The translations under genes and the position numbers were made by a program. From assembly GCF_946479415.1 (NCBI RefSeq), contig NZ_CAMLFY010000064.1:1-24463 (forward strand): a DNA stretch of 24,463 bases, given 5' to 3'. Numbering within the stretch: the first letter of the stretch is position 1; each line of letters opens with the position of its first letter. This DNA comes from an uncultured Shinella sp. (GTDB lineage: Bacteria; Pseudomonadota; Alphaproteobacteria; Rhizobiales; Rhizobiaceae). The notes below the pieces were generated by a model. It searched no databases. It had not been told where the DNA came from and was given only the letters and a program-made list of their open reading frames with translations. Shown piece by piece: positions 15,545-23,007 of this stretch.

Positions 15545-17281
15545 ATGCGATCATCGGGCAAGGCCGGTGTGGACGAACTCAGAGCCGTTCTGAAGACGAG
15601 TGCCGCGGGCTTCCTCGCCATCGGCCTCTTCAGTTTCTTCGTGAACCTGCTCGTCCTGACCGGACCGCTTTTCATGCTGCAGATCTACGACCGGGTGCTC
15701 GCCTCCCGTTCGGAGGCGACGCTAGTGGCGCTGACCGGCCTCATCGTCGGGCTCTATCTCATCATGGGCGTGCTCGACCATCTGCGCAGCCGCATCGCAG
15801 CCCGCATCGGCGCCCGCTTCCAGGCCCGCTTCGACAAGCGCGTCTTCAACGCCGTGCTCGACCGCACGGCCCTGCATGCGCAGGGCGTCTCGACGGTCAC
15901 CGGCATGCGCGACCTCGATGCCATCCAGAAGGTGCTGTCCTCGCCCGCCGTCTTCACGGTGTTCGACATTCCGTGGACGCCGCTCTTCATCTTCGTCATC
16001 TTCACCTTCCACCCCTGGATGGGTCTGCTCGGCGTCGCCGGCGGCCTCATTCTCGTGGCGCTCACCTGGCTCAACCAGAACGGCACGAAGGAAGACCAGG
16101 AACGGGCGATGATCGCCGGGCGCCAGTCCGACGAGATGACGCAGACGCTCCAGAAGGAAAGCGACACGGTTCGCGCGCTCGGCATGCGCCGCGCCGTCGC
16201 CGGCCGCTGGCAGCTCCTGCGCGACAAGGCGCTGGAAGCCAATATCCACTATTCCGACAGCAACGGTTTCTATTCCATCGCCTCCAAGACGTTCCGCGTC
16301 TTCCTCCAGTCGGCGATCCTGGCGCTCGGCGCCTATCTGGTGCTGAAGAACGAGATCACCGCCGGTGCGATGATCGCAAGCTCCATCATCATCGGCCGCG
16401 CGCTTGCCCCCATCGAAGGCGCCATCGGCCATTGGGCGCTCATCCAGCGCGCCATGCAGGGCTGGCGCCAGCTTTCCGAGCTTCTGGGCCGCGTGCCGGA
16501 AGAAGACGCGCGCACCGCGCTGCCGAAGCCGCGCGCCATCCTCGATGTCGAGCAGGTCACGGTCGTGCCGCCGGGCGAGAAGGTCGCGACGGTGCGCATG
16601 CTGAGCCTCGAGCTGCGCCCCGGCCAGGCGCTCGGCGTCATCGGCCAGAGTGCGTCCGGCAAGTCGACGCTGGCGCGGGTGCTGACCGGCATCTGGCCGC
16701 CCGCCGGCGGCAAGGTGCGCCTCGACGGCGCCGCACTGGACCAGTACGGCACGGATGGACTTGCCGACCATGTCGGCTATCTGCCGCAGGACGTGGTGCT
16801 GTTCGAGGGCACGGTCGCCGAAAACATCGCCCGCATGGCGCTCGATCCCGATCCGGCGAAGGTGGTGGATGCGGCCAAGAAGGCCGGCGCGCATGACATG
16901 ATCCTGCGCCTGCCCGATGGCTACGACACCAGGCTGCCGGCCATGGGCGGCCGCCTTTCGGGCGGCCAGAAGCAGCGCGTGGGCCTGGCCCGTGCTCTCT
17001 ATGGCGATCCCGTTCTGCTGGTGCTCGACGAGCCGAATTCCAACCTCGACGCCGAGGGTTCGATGGCGCTCAACCTCGCCATCCGCAACATGAAGGCCGA
17101 GGGCAAGTCGATCGTCATCATGGCGCACCGCCCAGCGGCAATCGAGGAATGCGAGCTCATCCTCATCATGGAAAACGGCCAGCGCCTGGCCTTCGGCCCG
17201 CGCGACGACGTTCTGCGCGCGCATCTGCGCAACCATACGCAGGTCGTGGGCGGCACGGGCACCGGCGGCAGCAACAAGTAA
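15545..17281 (+). CDS. prsD: Type I secretion ABC transporter, permease/ATPase (PrsD-like)
   Basis: The inner-membrane ATPase of a type I secretion system, which drives unfolded RTX-type proteins out of the cell in one step through a periplasmic adaptor and a TolC-type pore. The 578-residue product has a membrane domain with several hydrophobic segments (about 20-300), then an ABC domain with Walker A GQSASGKST at 367-375, signature LSGGQ at 471-475 and Walker B ending VLDEP at 493-497. There is no N-terminal peptidase or peptidase-like domain, placing it in the PrtD/AprD/PrsD/HasD branch. No strong ribosome binding site is seen beyond AAAGAG about 9 bases before the ATG. It is followed 10 bases later by the adaptor gene, clearly one operon. 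No TolC gene is in the window. Confidence 0.95.
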   Translation: MRSSGKAGVDELRAVLKTSAAGFLAIGLFSFFVNLLVLTGPLFMLQIYDRVLASRSEATLVALTGLIVGLYLIMGVLDHLRSRIAARIGARFQARFDKRVFNAVLDRTALHAQGVSTVTGMRDLDAIQKVLSSPAVFTVFDIPWTPLFIFVIFTFHPWMGLLGVAGGLILVALTWLNQNGTKEDQERAMIAGRQSDEMTQTLQKESDTVRALGMRRAVAGRWQLLRDKALEANIHYSDSNGFYSIASKTFRVFLQSAILALGAYLVLKNEITAGAMIASSIIIGRALAPIEGAIGHWALIQRAMQGWRQLSELLGRVPEEDARTALPKPRAILDVEQVTVVPPGEKVATVRMLSLELRPGQALGVIGQSASGKSTLARVLTGIWPPAGGKVRLDGAALDQYGTDGLADHVGYLPQDVVLFEGTVAENIARMALDPDPAKVVDAAKKAGAHDMILRLPDGYDTRLPAMGGRLSGGQKQRVGLARALYGDPVLLVLDEPNSNLDAEGSMALNLAIRNMKAEGKSIVIMAHRPAAIEECELILIMENGQRLAFGPRDDVLRAHLRNHTQVVGGTGTGGSNK

Positions 17282-17291
17282 GGACAAGGCC

Positions 17292-18608
17292 ATGGTTCGG
17301 GAAACAAGCTCCAAAGACCGGCGGTGGAGCAGCCGCAGCTATGCGATTGCCGGCTACACGACGGTCTTCGTTCTGCTCGGCGGCATGGGTGCCTGGGCGG
17401 CGCTGACGCGCATCAACGGCGCGGTCGTTGCCGCTGGTGTCATCGAAGTCGCCAGCAATCGCCAGGTCGTACAGCACCTCACGGGCGGCGTGGTCGGCGA
17501 GATCCGCGTCAAGGAAGGCGATACGGTCAAGGTCGGCGACGTGCTGATGCGCCTCGACGACACCTTCGACCGTTCGGAACTGACCGTCATCGAAGGCCAG
17601 CTCTTCAGCCTGCTCGGCACAGCGGCGCGCCTCCAGGCCGAACAGGACGACAAGAGCGAGATCACCTTCGACCCCGATCTCCTCAAGGCAGCCACCACCA
17701 ATCCGGAAGCCGCCGAGATCATCACCGGCCAGAAGCGGCTGATGGCGGCGCGCGCCGAAACCCGCGACAAGCAGGCCGCGCAGCTGCAGGAAAAGAAGGC
17801 GCAGATCGCCAAGCAGAACGAAGGTCTGCAAAGCCGCATCAAGGCGCTGGAAACGCAGGTCAGCCTCATCGGCAAGGAACTGGACGCGCAAAACAAGCTG
17901 CTCGCCCAGTCGCTGACGAATGCCAGCCGGGTTCTCGCCCTTCAGCGCGAAGAGGCGGAAATCCGCGGCACGATCAGCCAGGCGACTTCCAACATCGCCG
18001 AAAACACCGGCCGCGTCGCCGAAATCGAGATCGCGATCCTTAACATCCACTCGACGGTGCGCGAGGAGGCGACGACGTCGCTGCGCGAGATCGAGGCGAA
18101 GATCGCCGAGCTCAAGGAGCGCCGCAACGCCAAGCTGGAAACGCTCGGCCGCATGGACATCACCGCGCCGATGTCCGGCATCGTGCTCGGCATGCAGATC
18201 CATGCGCTGCGCTCGGTCATACGTCCGGCTGATCCGCTGCTCTACATCATCCCGCAGGAGCAGGATCTCGTCATTTCCACGCAGATCTCGCCGACCCAGA
18301 TCGACCAGGTCCATGTCGGCCAGATGGCGCATATCCGCTTCGGCGCCTTCGACCATCGCTCGACGCCGGAAATCTTCGGCCATGTCACGAAGGTCGCCGC
18401 CGACGTTCTGTCCGACCAGCGCACCGGCGCCACCTTCTACAAGGCGGAAATCAAGCCGGATGCCGGCGAAATGATCAAGCTCGGCGACAAGCACGTCATG
18501 CCCGGCATGCCGGTCGAAACCTTCATCCAGACAGCCGAGCGTTCGCCGCTGGAATATCTGGTGAAGCCGCTCGCCGACTACTTTGCCAAGGCCTTCCGCG
18601 AACGGTAA
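17292..18608 (+). CDS. prsE: Type I secretion membrane-fusion protein (PrsE-like, HlyD family)
   Basis: The periplasmic adaptor that links the PrsD-type transporter to the outer-membrane pore. The 438-residue product has a short cytoplasmic N-terminus, one transmembrane segment at about 18-38, a lipoyl-like half motif (GGVVGEIRVKEGDTVKVGDVL, about 65-85), a long coiled coil with many Gln, Glu and Lys (about 140-285), the second lipoyl half (DITAPMSGIVLGMQIHA), and a beta-barrel C-terminus ending in the usual PLADYFAKAFRER. AAGG lies 4 bases before the ATG and the gap to prsD is 10 bases. A hairpin terminator follows, so the operon holds just these two genes and the outer-membrane partner is encoded elsewhere. 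Confidence 0.95.
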   Translation: MVRETSSKDRRWSSRSYAIAGYTTVFVLLGGMGAWAALTRINGAVVAAGVIEVASNRQVVQHLTGGVVGEIRVKEGDTVKVGDVLMRLDDTFDRSELTVIEGQLFSLLGTAARLQAEQDDKSEITFDPDLLKAATTNPEAAEIITGQKRLMAARAETRDKQAAQLQEKKAQIAKQNEGLQSRIKALETQVSLIGKELDAQNKLLAQSLTNASRVLALQREEAEIRGTISQATSNIAENTGRVAEIEIAILNIHSTVREEATTSLREIEAKIAELKERRNAKLETLGRMDITAPMSGIVLGMQIHALRSVIRPADPLLYIIPQEQDLVISTQISPTQIDQVHVGQMAHIRFGAFDHRSTPEIFGHVTKVAADVLSDQRTGATFYKAEIKPDAGEMIKLGDKHVMPGMPVETFIQTAERSPLEYLVKPLADYFAKAFRER

Positions 18609-18639
18609 GCCATCGGGCACGACCGGTTTATCGAAGATC

Positions 18640-18661
18640 AAAGGGCGCTGCGGCGCCCTTT
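18640..18661 (+). terminator. Intrinsic terminator of the prsD-prsE operon
   Basis: A perfect 9-bp stem AAAGGGCGC / GCGCCCTTT closes on a TGCG loop and ends in TTTA, 31 bases after the prsE stop. The T run is short. Confidence 0.7.
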
Positions 18662-18677
18662 ATCATGACCTGCTCAT

Positions 18678-18702
18678 GGAACAAATTCGCCCTTCGCGCA
18701 TT
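18678..18702 (+). promoter_or_regulatory. Candidate EcfG/RpoE2 promoter of the 25-aa peptide gene
   Basis: GGAAC at 18678-18682 is followed after 16 bases by CATT at 18699-18702, one base different from GGAAC-N16-CGTT. It lies 34 bases before the start codon at 18737 and just after the prsDE terminator. Confidence 0.55.
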
Positions 18703-18736
18703 CCTTTTCCAACAACCAACGGGAAAGGAAACTTCA

Positions 18737-18814
18737 ATGGCTCGGGCTTTGATTCTCTGGTTGATGGGCGTTCCGCTCTTCGTCGTCCTGCTGCTCTGGT
18801 ATTTCTTCTTCTGA
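18737..18814 (+). CDS. 25-residue membrane peptide
   Basis: A very short gene read by eye. The peptide starts MARALILWLMGVPLF and ends LLWYFFF; nearly all of it is hydrophobic, with one Arg near the N-terminus, so it should insert in the inner membrane with the N-terminus inside. Support for it being real: GGGAAAGGAA (18721-18730) sits 6 bases before the ATG, a candidate stress promoter lies 34 bases upstream, and a strong terminator starts 17 bases after the stop. Such a complete small transcription unit is unlikely by chance. Its function is unknown; peptides of this kind often bind and tune larger membrane proteins. An alternative is that the unit makes a small RNA. Confidence 0.65.
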   Translation: MARALILWLMGVPLFVVLLLWYFFF

Positions 18815-18831
18815 GCAGGAGACGGCAAACC

Positions 18832-18859
18832 AAAAAGGGGGCCTTTCGGCCCCTTTTTT
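18832..18859 (+). terminator. Strong intrinsic terminator after the 25-aa peptide gene
   Basis: A 12-bp stem (AAAAAGGGGGCC / GGCCCCTTTTT with one G-T pair) closes on TTTC and ends in six T residues. The flanking A and T runs make it likely to work in both directions. Confidence 0.88.
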
Positions 18860-18902
18860 CATTTCGCGCTCGAGGTTTGTTGCATTCAGGCGATTTGGAT
18901 GC

Positions 18903-18998
18903 TCCTTAGAATTTTTATCCTTAACTACCATAAGGAAGGCTTGAATCCTATCGTTAAATAAGTTACAGATACGCCATTCCTTAAATAGGTTAAGGAAA
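18903..18998 (+). promoter_or_regulatory. CCTTA/TAAGG half-site cluster (candidate operator)
   Basis: Five half-sites lie in 92 bases before the HTH-like gene: CCTTA at 18904 and 18919, TAAGG at 18931, CCTTA at 18979 and TAAGG at 18991. Two pairs form inverted repeats: TCCTTA-N7-TAAGGA (18918-18936) and TTCCTTAA-N5-TTAAGGAA (18977-18997), with centres 60 bases apart. A sixth copy (TCCTTAAAT at 19091) lies inside the gene. Spacing near six helical turns suits binding by a regulator with looping. The binding protein is not known; the adjacent gene product is the obvious candidate. Confidence 0.5.
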
Positions 18999-19011
18999 GA
19001 AAGGTGTGAGC

Positions 19012-19353
19012 ATGATGAATGTCGATTCCATTGAAGTCGGAAGAACGTTGGATGAAATCGCTGCGTCTCTGGAGCGAGCTACTTCTGCGATCCTTAAATT
19101 GAAAACGCTTCTCTCTGGTAGCGAACAGCCATCAGAAGGATTTGATCCCAAAGATGCAGCAAATAAGTATGAGATCGGCGGGCTTGAGAAGCTCACAGAG
19201 CGTGGAATCGAGATTTGCTATCGGCTTTTTGACGCGGGTAAAACTCGGTACGCTGTTGCTGAACTTATGAATATAAGTTTTGGTGCCGCGAACCATCGGT
19301 TTAAAGCGTGGGAAAAAGCGGGTGGTATAAATCGTCTCAAGGCTCCGCTCTGA
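19012..19353 (+). CDS. HTH-like putative DNA-binding protein (113 aa)
   Basis: A 113-residue soluble protein. The N-terminal part (about 1-40) looks like an amphipathic helix that could mediate dimerisation (TLDEIAASLERATSAILKLKTLL). The C-terminal part (about 60-105) has a homeodomain/resolvase-like helix-turn-helix pattern: KLTERGIEICYRLFDAGKTRYAVAELMN, turn, then SFGAANHRFKAWEKAGG. I do not recognise a named family. ATG 19012 is preferred over GTG 19006 and ATG 19015 because AAGG ends 7 bases before it. GC content is clearly lower than in its neighbours (45% and 50% in two sampled 60-base lines), which suggests it was acquired or evolves differently. The upstream palindromes overlap its presumed promoter, so it may control itself. 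Confidence 0.75.
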   Translation: MMNVDSIEVGRTLDEIAASLERATSAILKLKTLLSGSEQPSEGFDPKDAANKYEIGGLEKLTERGIEICYRLFDAGKTRYAVAELMNISFGAANHRFKAWEKAGGINRLKAPL

Positions 19354-19410
19354 TTGTGCTAAAGTCCAGCGGATACTCTTCTCCGCCACCACGCTGGAGT
19401 AATTTGGCGG

Positions 19411-19453
19411 TCATAAAAAATATACCTATCACCAGTTAAATTGGTGATAGGTA
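19411..19453 (-). terminator. Intrinsic terminator of the cysHDN operon
   Basis: A perfect 12-bp stem (TACCTATCACCA at 19423-19434 with its complement at 19442-19453, 7-base loop) is followed on the minus strand by TATTTTTTA. It starts 26 bases after the cysN stop. Confidence 0.8.
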
Positions 19454-19478
19454 AAACACTTCAGAAACTCTCGCGAAT

Positions 19479-20981
19479 TTACTCGTCGAGATCCGCAAGG
19501 ATCTCCGCAGCGCGGCCGACGCTGGTGTGGCGCACGTCCACGTCCTGGCGGCGGCCCGCGAAGAGTTCGGTCGCCATGATCTTTTCGGCGAGATCGGCAG
19601 GCAGCGAGAGCAGCACGCGCTGGTCGTCCTTGTGGATGCCGCCGAGTTCCGAGCGGCGGCCCGAGATCATGCCGCCGGCCACCGTGTTGTTGGTGTCGGG
19701 GTCGATCAGGATGAAGGCGCCGGTCGTGCGGTTCTGCTCGTAGGTGTCGAAGATCGCCTGTTCGTCGAAGGTGAGGTGCACCTTGCCGATGGCGTTCATG
19801 CCGAGCTTGTCCGCCGAAGCCCATTTCGAGGTCTTCAGATCCAGCTGGCTGATCGGATCGACGGTGACGCGCTGGCGGCGCGAGCCGCTCTTCAGCCAGT
19901 AGCGCTTGCCGGGCTCGATTCCCTCGGGCTGGAGGGCCACGAGCTGGGCGTCGAAGCCGCGGCCGGTCATCGGCTGGCTGTCGATGGCGACGATCATGTC
20001 GCCGCGCGACACGTCGACCTGACGGTCGAGCACCAGCGTGATGGCGTCACCGGCGACGGCGGCGTTGCGGACGAGATCGAAGGTGACGATCTTGGTGACA
20101 TTGGCGACCATGCCCGACGGCAGGATGACGACCGAGTCGCCCGGCTTCACCGAGCCGCCGGCAACCGTGCCCTGATAGCCGCGGAAGCTTTCACCGGGAC
20201 GCGAGACGCGCTGCACCGGCAGGCGGAAACCGACCGTCTGGTTGGAGCGGGTCGTGGCCTTTTCCAGCGTCTCGACGAGCGTCGGACCTTCATACCAGGG
20301 CATGGAGGCGCGGCCGTCATAGACGACGTTCTCGCCCTTCAGCGCCGACATCGGGATGGCGGTGATCTGCTTGACGCCGAGCGTCAGCGCGAATTCCTTG
20401 AATTCGTGGACGATCTGCTCGAAGCCGGCGCGATCGTAATTCGTCAGGTCGATCTTGTTGATGGCCAGAACGAACTGGCGAATGCCCATCAGCGATGCGA
20501 TGGTGGCGTGGCGGCGGGTCTGTTCGAGAATGCCGGCGCGCGCATCGACGAGCAGCACGGCGAGATCGGCCGTGGAGGCGCCGGTCGCCATGTTGCGGGT
20601 ATACTGCTCGTGACCGGGCGTATCGGCGACGATGAACGAACGGCGATCCGTCGCAAAATAGCGATAGGCGACGTCGATCGTGATGCCCTGTTCACGCTCG
20701 GCCTGGAGACCGTCGAGCAGCAGCGCGAAATCGGGCAGGCCGAGATCGTTCTGCTTGCCGGAGCTATCACGCTGGAGGGTCGCGGCCTGGTCTTCCTTGA
20801 CGGCCTTTGTGTCCCAGAGCAGACGGCCGATCAGCGTCGACTTGCCGTCGTCGACCGAGCCGCAGGTGATGAGGCGAAGCGGGCGGGAGTCACGGATAGC
20901 CTTCGCCTGTTCAGGGGCCGTTTCGAGGGCCGGTTCTTCCACGGTGAAAACCTCGGCGGTTGCGGTGGCGGAAACGGTCAT
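19479..20981 (-). CDS. cysN: Sulfate adenylyltransferase, large GTPase subunit
   Basis: The GTPase subunit of ATP sulfurylase. With CysD it makes adenosine 5'-phosphosulfate (APS) from sulfate and ATP, driven by GTP hydrolysis. The 500-residue product has G1 GSVDDGKST at 41-49, G3 DTPGHE at 120-125 and G4 NKID at 175-178, followed by two EF-Tu-like beta-barrel domains. It ends without the APS kinase (CysC) domain that is fused on in NodQ/CysNC proteins, so it only makes APS; this fits the APS-type reductase encoded upstream. The ATG at 20981 is one base after the cysD TGA (TGAGATG), which shows tight coupling; the longer in-frame start lies inside cysD. Confidence 0.96.
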   Translation of the reverse strand: MTVSATATAEVFTVEEPALETAPEQAKAIRDSRPLRLITCGSVDDGKSTLIGRLLWDTKAVKEDQAATLQRDSSGKQNDLGLPDFALLLDGLQAEREQGITIDVAYRYFATDRRSFIVADTPGHEQYTRNMATGASTADLAVLLVDARAGILEQTRRHATIASLMGIRQFVLAINKIDLTNYDRAGFEQIVHEFKEFALTLGVKQITAIPMSALKGENVVYDGRASMPWYEGPTLVETLEKATTRSNQTVGFRLPVQRVSRPGESFRGYQGTVAGGSVKPGDSVVILPSGMVANVTKIVTFDLVRNAAVAGDAITLVLDRQVDVSRGDMIVAIDSQPMTGRGFDAQLVALQPEGIEPGKRYWLKSGSRRQRVTVDPISQLDLKTSKWASADKLGMNAIGKVHLTFDEQAIFDTYEQNRTTGAFILIDPDTNNTVAGGMISGRRSELGGIHKDDQRVLLSLPADLAEKIMATELFAGRRQDVDVRHTSVGRAAEILADLDE

Positions 20982-20982
20982 C

Positions 20983-21936
20983 TCAGAAATACCCTTCACG
21001 TTTCTTCTTTTCCATGGAGCCGGACTGGTCGCGGTCGATCGCGCGGCCCTGGCGTTCGGAGACGGTGGCCGTCTCCAGCTCGGCGATGATGTCATCGAGC
21101 GTCGTGGCGTTGGAGCGGATGGCGCCGGTCAGCGGGAAGCAGCCGAGCGTGCGGAAACGGATGACGCCTTCCTGCTTCACTTCACCGGGCAGCAGTTCGA
21201 GGCGCGGATCCTCGGCCAGGATCATCATGCCGTCGCGTTCCACATAGGGACGCTTCTCCGCGAAATAGAGCGGCACGATCGGGATATCCTCGGCCTGGAT
21301 GTAGCGCCAGATATCGACCTCGGTCCAGTTGGACAGCGGGAAGGCGCGCACGCTTTCACCCTGGCGGATCATGCCGTTATAGACGTTCCACAGTTCCGGG
21401 CGCTGGTTGCGCGGATCCCAGCGATGGTCCGGCGTGCGGAAGGAGTAGATGCGCTCCTTGGCACGCGAGGCTTCCTCGTCGCGGCGCGCGCCGCCGAAGG
21501 CCGCGTCGTACTTGCCGGCGTCGAGCGCCTGGCGCAGCGCTTCGGTCTTCATGATGTCGGTGTAGCGCGAAGAGCCGTGCGTGAAGGGCGTGATGTTTTC
21601 GGCCGCGCCGCGCGGGTTCTTGTGCTCGATCAGGTCGAGATCGTAGTCCGCCACCATCTTGTCGCGGAAGGCGATCATTTCGGCGAATTTCCAGCCCGTG
21701 TTGACGTGCAACAGCGGGAAGGGGACGCGGCCGGGATAGAAGGCCTTGCGCGCGAGGTGCAGCAGGACGGAACTATCCTTGCCGACGGAATAGAGCATGA
21801 CGGGACGCTCGAACTCGGCGGCCACTTCGCGGAAGATGTGGATCGCTTCGTTTTCCAGCGCCTTCAGATGCGGATCGAGCGGCGGCTTGTGCGGTGCGTT
21901 CTGCTTCGCTTCCGCTTCGTGACGGGTATCGGACAT
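20983..21936 (-). CDS. cysD: Sulfate adenylyltransferase, small subunit
   Basis: The catalytic subunit of ATP sulfurylase, which adenylates sulfate in partnership with CysN. The 317-residue product has the PP-loop [12 protein letters not shown] from residue 50, and the conserved [19 protein letters not shown] and [10 protein letters not shown] segments; the C-terminus [12 protein letters not shown] is the usual family ending. GGAGTAAG lies 6-13 bases before the ATG at 21936. It follows cysH with a 58-base gap and is coupled to cysN with a 1-base gap. Confidence 0.97.
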   Translation of the reverse strand: MSDTRHEAEAKQNAPHKPPLDPHLKALENEAIHIFREVAAEFERPVMLYSVGKDSSVLLHLARKAFYPGRVPFPLLHVNTGWKFAEMIAFRDKMVADYDLDLIEHKNPRGAAENITPFTHGSSRYTDIMKTEALRQALDAGKYDAAFGGARRDEEASRAKERIYSFRTPDHRWDPRNQRPELWNVYNGMIRQGESVRAFPLSNWTEVDIWRYIQAEDIPIVPLYFAEKRPYVERDGMMILAEDPRLELLPGEVKQEGVIRFRTLGCFPLTGAIRSNATTLDDIIAELETATVSERQGRAIDRDQSGSMEKKKREGYF

Positions 21937-21994
21937 GTAAACTCTTACTCCGGATGGATCGCCCCCTTGGGAGGCTTGGGAGGGCTTGTTCTGG

Positions 21995-22741
21995 TCAGGC
22001 CGCGCTCGGGGCCGGGATGGTTGTGGCTTCGGCGACGTGCAGGCCGCATTCGCGCTTTTCGTCGTTTTCCCACCACCAGCGGCCGGCCCGTTCGGGTTCG
22101 CCCGGCTTGATGGCGCGCGTACAGGGCTCGCAGCCGATCGAGGGATAGCCGCGGGCATGCATCGGGTTGATCGGCACGGCATGGTCGGCCACATAGGCCT
22201 TGATGCGGTCGATGTCCCAATCCGCCAGCGGATTGATCTTGATCAGGTTGCGCTCGGCGTCAAACTCCGCGAACGGCGTGTCGGCGCGGTTGCCGGACTG
22301 GCCGCGGCGCAGACCGGTGATCCAGAAGGATGCCCCTTCGAGTGCGCGCGCAAGCGGCTTCAGCTTGCGCACGCCGCAACAGGCGTGGCGGGCTTCGACG
22401 CTCTCGTAAAAGCCGTTGAGACCATACTGGGCGGCATAGGCGTCGATATCGTCCTGTGCGGGCACATAGCGGGTAATGCTGATACCGTATTGTCCCTCGG
22501 TCTCGTCGATCAGATCGACGGTCTCCTTGAAGAGACGGCCGGTCTCCAGCGTCACGACGTCGACATCCAGGCGGTTGGTACCGATGGCGGCCGTGATCAC
22601 CTGATCCTCGATGCCGAGGCTGGTGGTGAACACGGCGCGCCCGCCCAATTCAGCCACGAGCGAAAGACGCTCTGCGAGGTCGAGATTGGCGAGCTTGTCA
22701 TTGAGGGCCTGCGCGGTCCCGTTTCCGGTGAGAGCAGTCAT
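21995..22741 (-). CDS. cysH: Assimilatory APS reductase
   Basis: Reduces adenylylsulfate to sulfite using thioredoxin or glutathione. The 248-residue product has the iron-sulfur Cys set that marks the APS-reducing branch: Cys-Cys at 121-122 and CEPC at 204-207, which together bind a [4Fe-4S] cluster, plus the catalytic Cys 232 in ECGLH near the C-terminus. PAPS-only enzymes lack the four cluster cysteines, so the substrate should be APS, which agrees with the absence of a CysC domain next door. It is the first gene of cysH-cysD-cysN. The ATG at 22741 has only a weak GGAAT site upstream. Confidence 0.96.
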   Translation of the reverse strand: MTALTGNGTAQALNDKLANLDLAERLSLVAELGGRAVFTTSLGIEDQVITAAIGTNRLDVDVVTLETGRLFKETVDLIDETEGQYGISITRYVPAQDDIDAYAAQYGLNGFYESVEARHACCGVRKLKPLARALEGASFWITGLRRGQSGNRADTPFAEFDAERNLIKINPLADWDIDRIKAYVADHAVPINPMHARGYPSIGCEPCTRAIKPGEPERAGRWWWENDEKRECGLHVAEATTIPAPSAA

Positions 22742-22828
22742 TCTATTCCATAGCCTTTGCGAGAAGTTGCCGGATTATCGCAGCCTCGTCTCCCGGAAGA
22801 CAGCAAAACGGATTTCCAAAGTTTCAGC

Positions 22829-22851
22829 GAAGGAGCAAATATCTCTCCTTC
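22829..22851 (-). promoter_or_regulatory. Inverted repeat upstream of cysH
   Basis: GAAGGAG (22829-22835) and CTCCTTC (22845-22851) form a perfect 7-bp inverted repeat with a 9-base AT-rich spacer, about 90 bases before the cysH start. It could be an operator for the sulfate-assimilation operon or a leader hairpin. No promoter hexamers could be assigned for cysH. Confidence 0.3.
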
Positions 22852-22921
22852 AGGCGCTTCCGGCAGAAATCCTGACGCCTTGGGTGCCTGAAAAACTTCC
22901 CGAAAAAAGTCGGCAAAGAAA

Positions 22922-22950
22922 CTTGACAAAAAAATTCAGATTTAATAGCT
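22922..22950 (+). promoter_or_regulatory. Candidate promoter of the HasA-like RTX gene
   Basis: CTTGAC at 22922-22927 matches the rhizobial -35 box fully; 17 bases later comes ATAGCT, a poor -10 (3 of 6). The region is strongly AT-rich. It is 58 bases before the start codon, so the leader would be about 50 bases and would include a GCGGGC/GCCCGC hairpin at 22973-22989. Confidence 0.4.
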
Positions 22951-23007
22951 GAGTTTCGTATTCAAGTTTATAGCGGGCATGGCGCCCGCAGGGAAGGACT
23001 GGGGACT

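Noticed and set aside
15722..18641. Two long minus-strand frames (530 and 491 codons) across prsD and prsE
   Set aside because: Antisense to the well-supported secretion genes; no recognisable domains.
19527..22110. Long plus-strand frames across cysN and cysD
   Set aside because: Antisense shadows of the sulfate adenylyltransferase genes.
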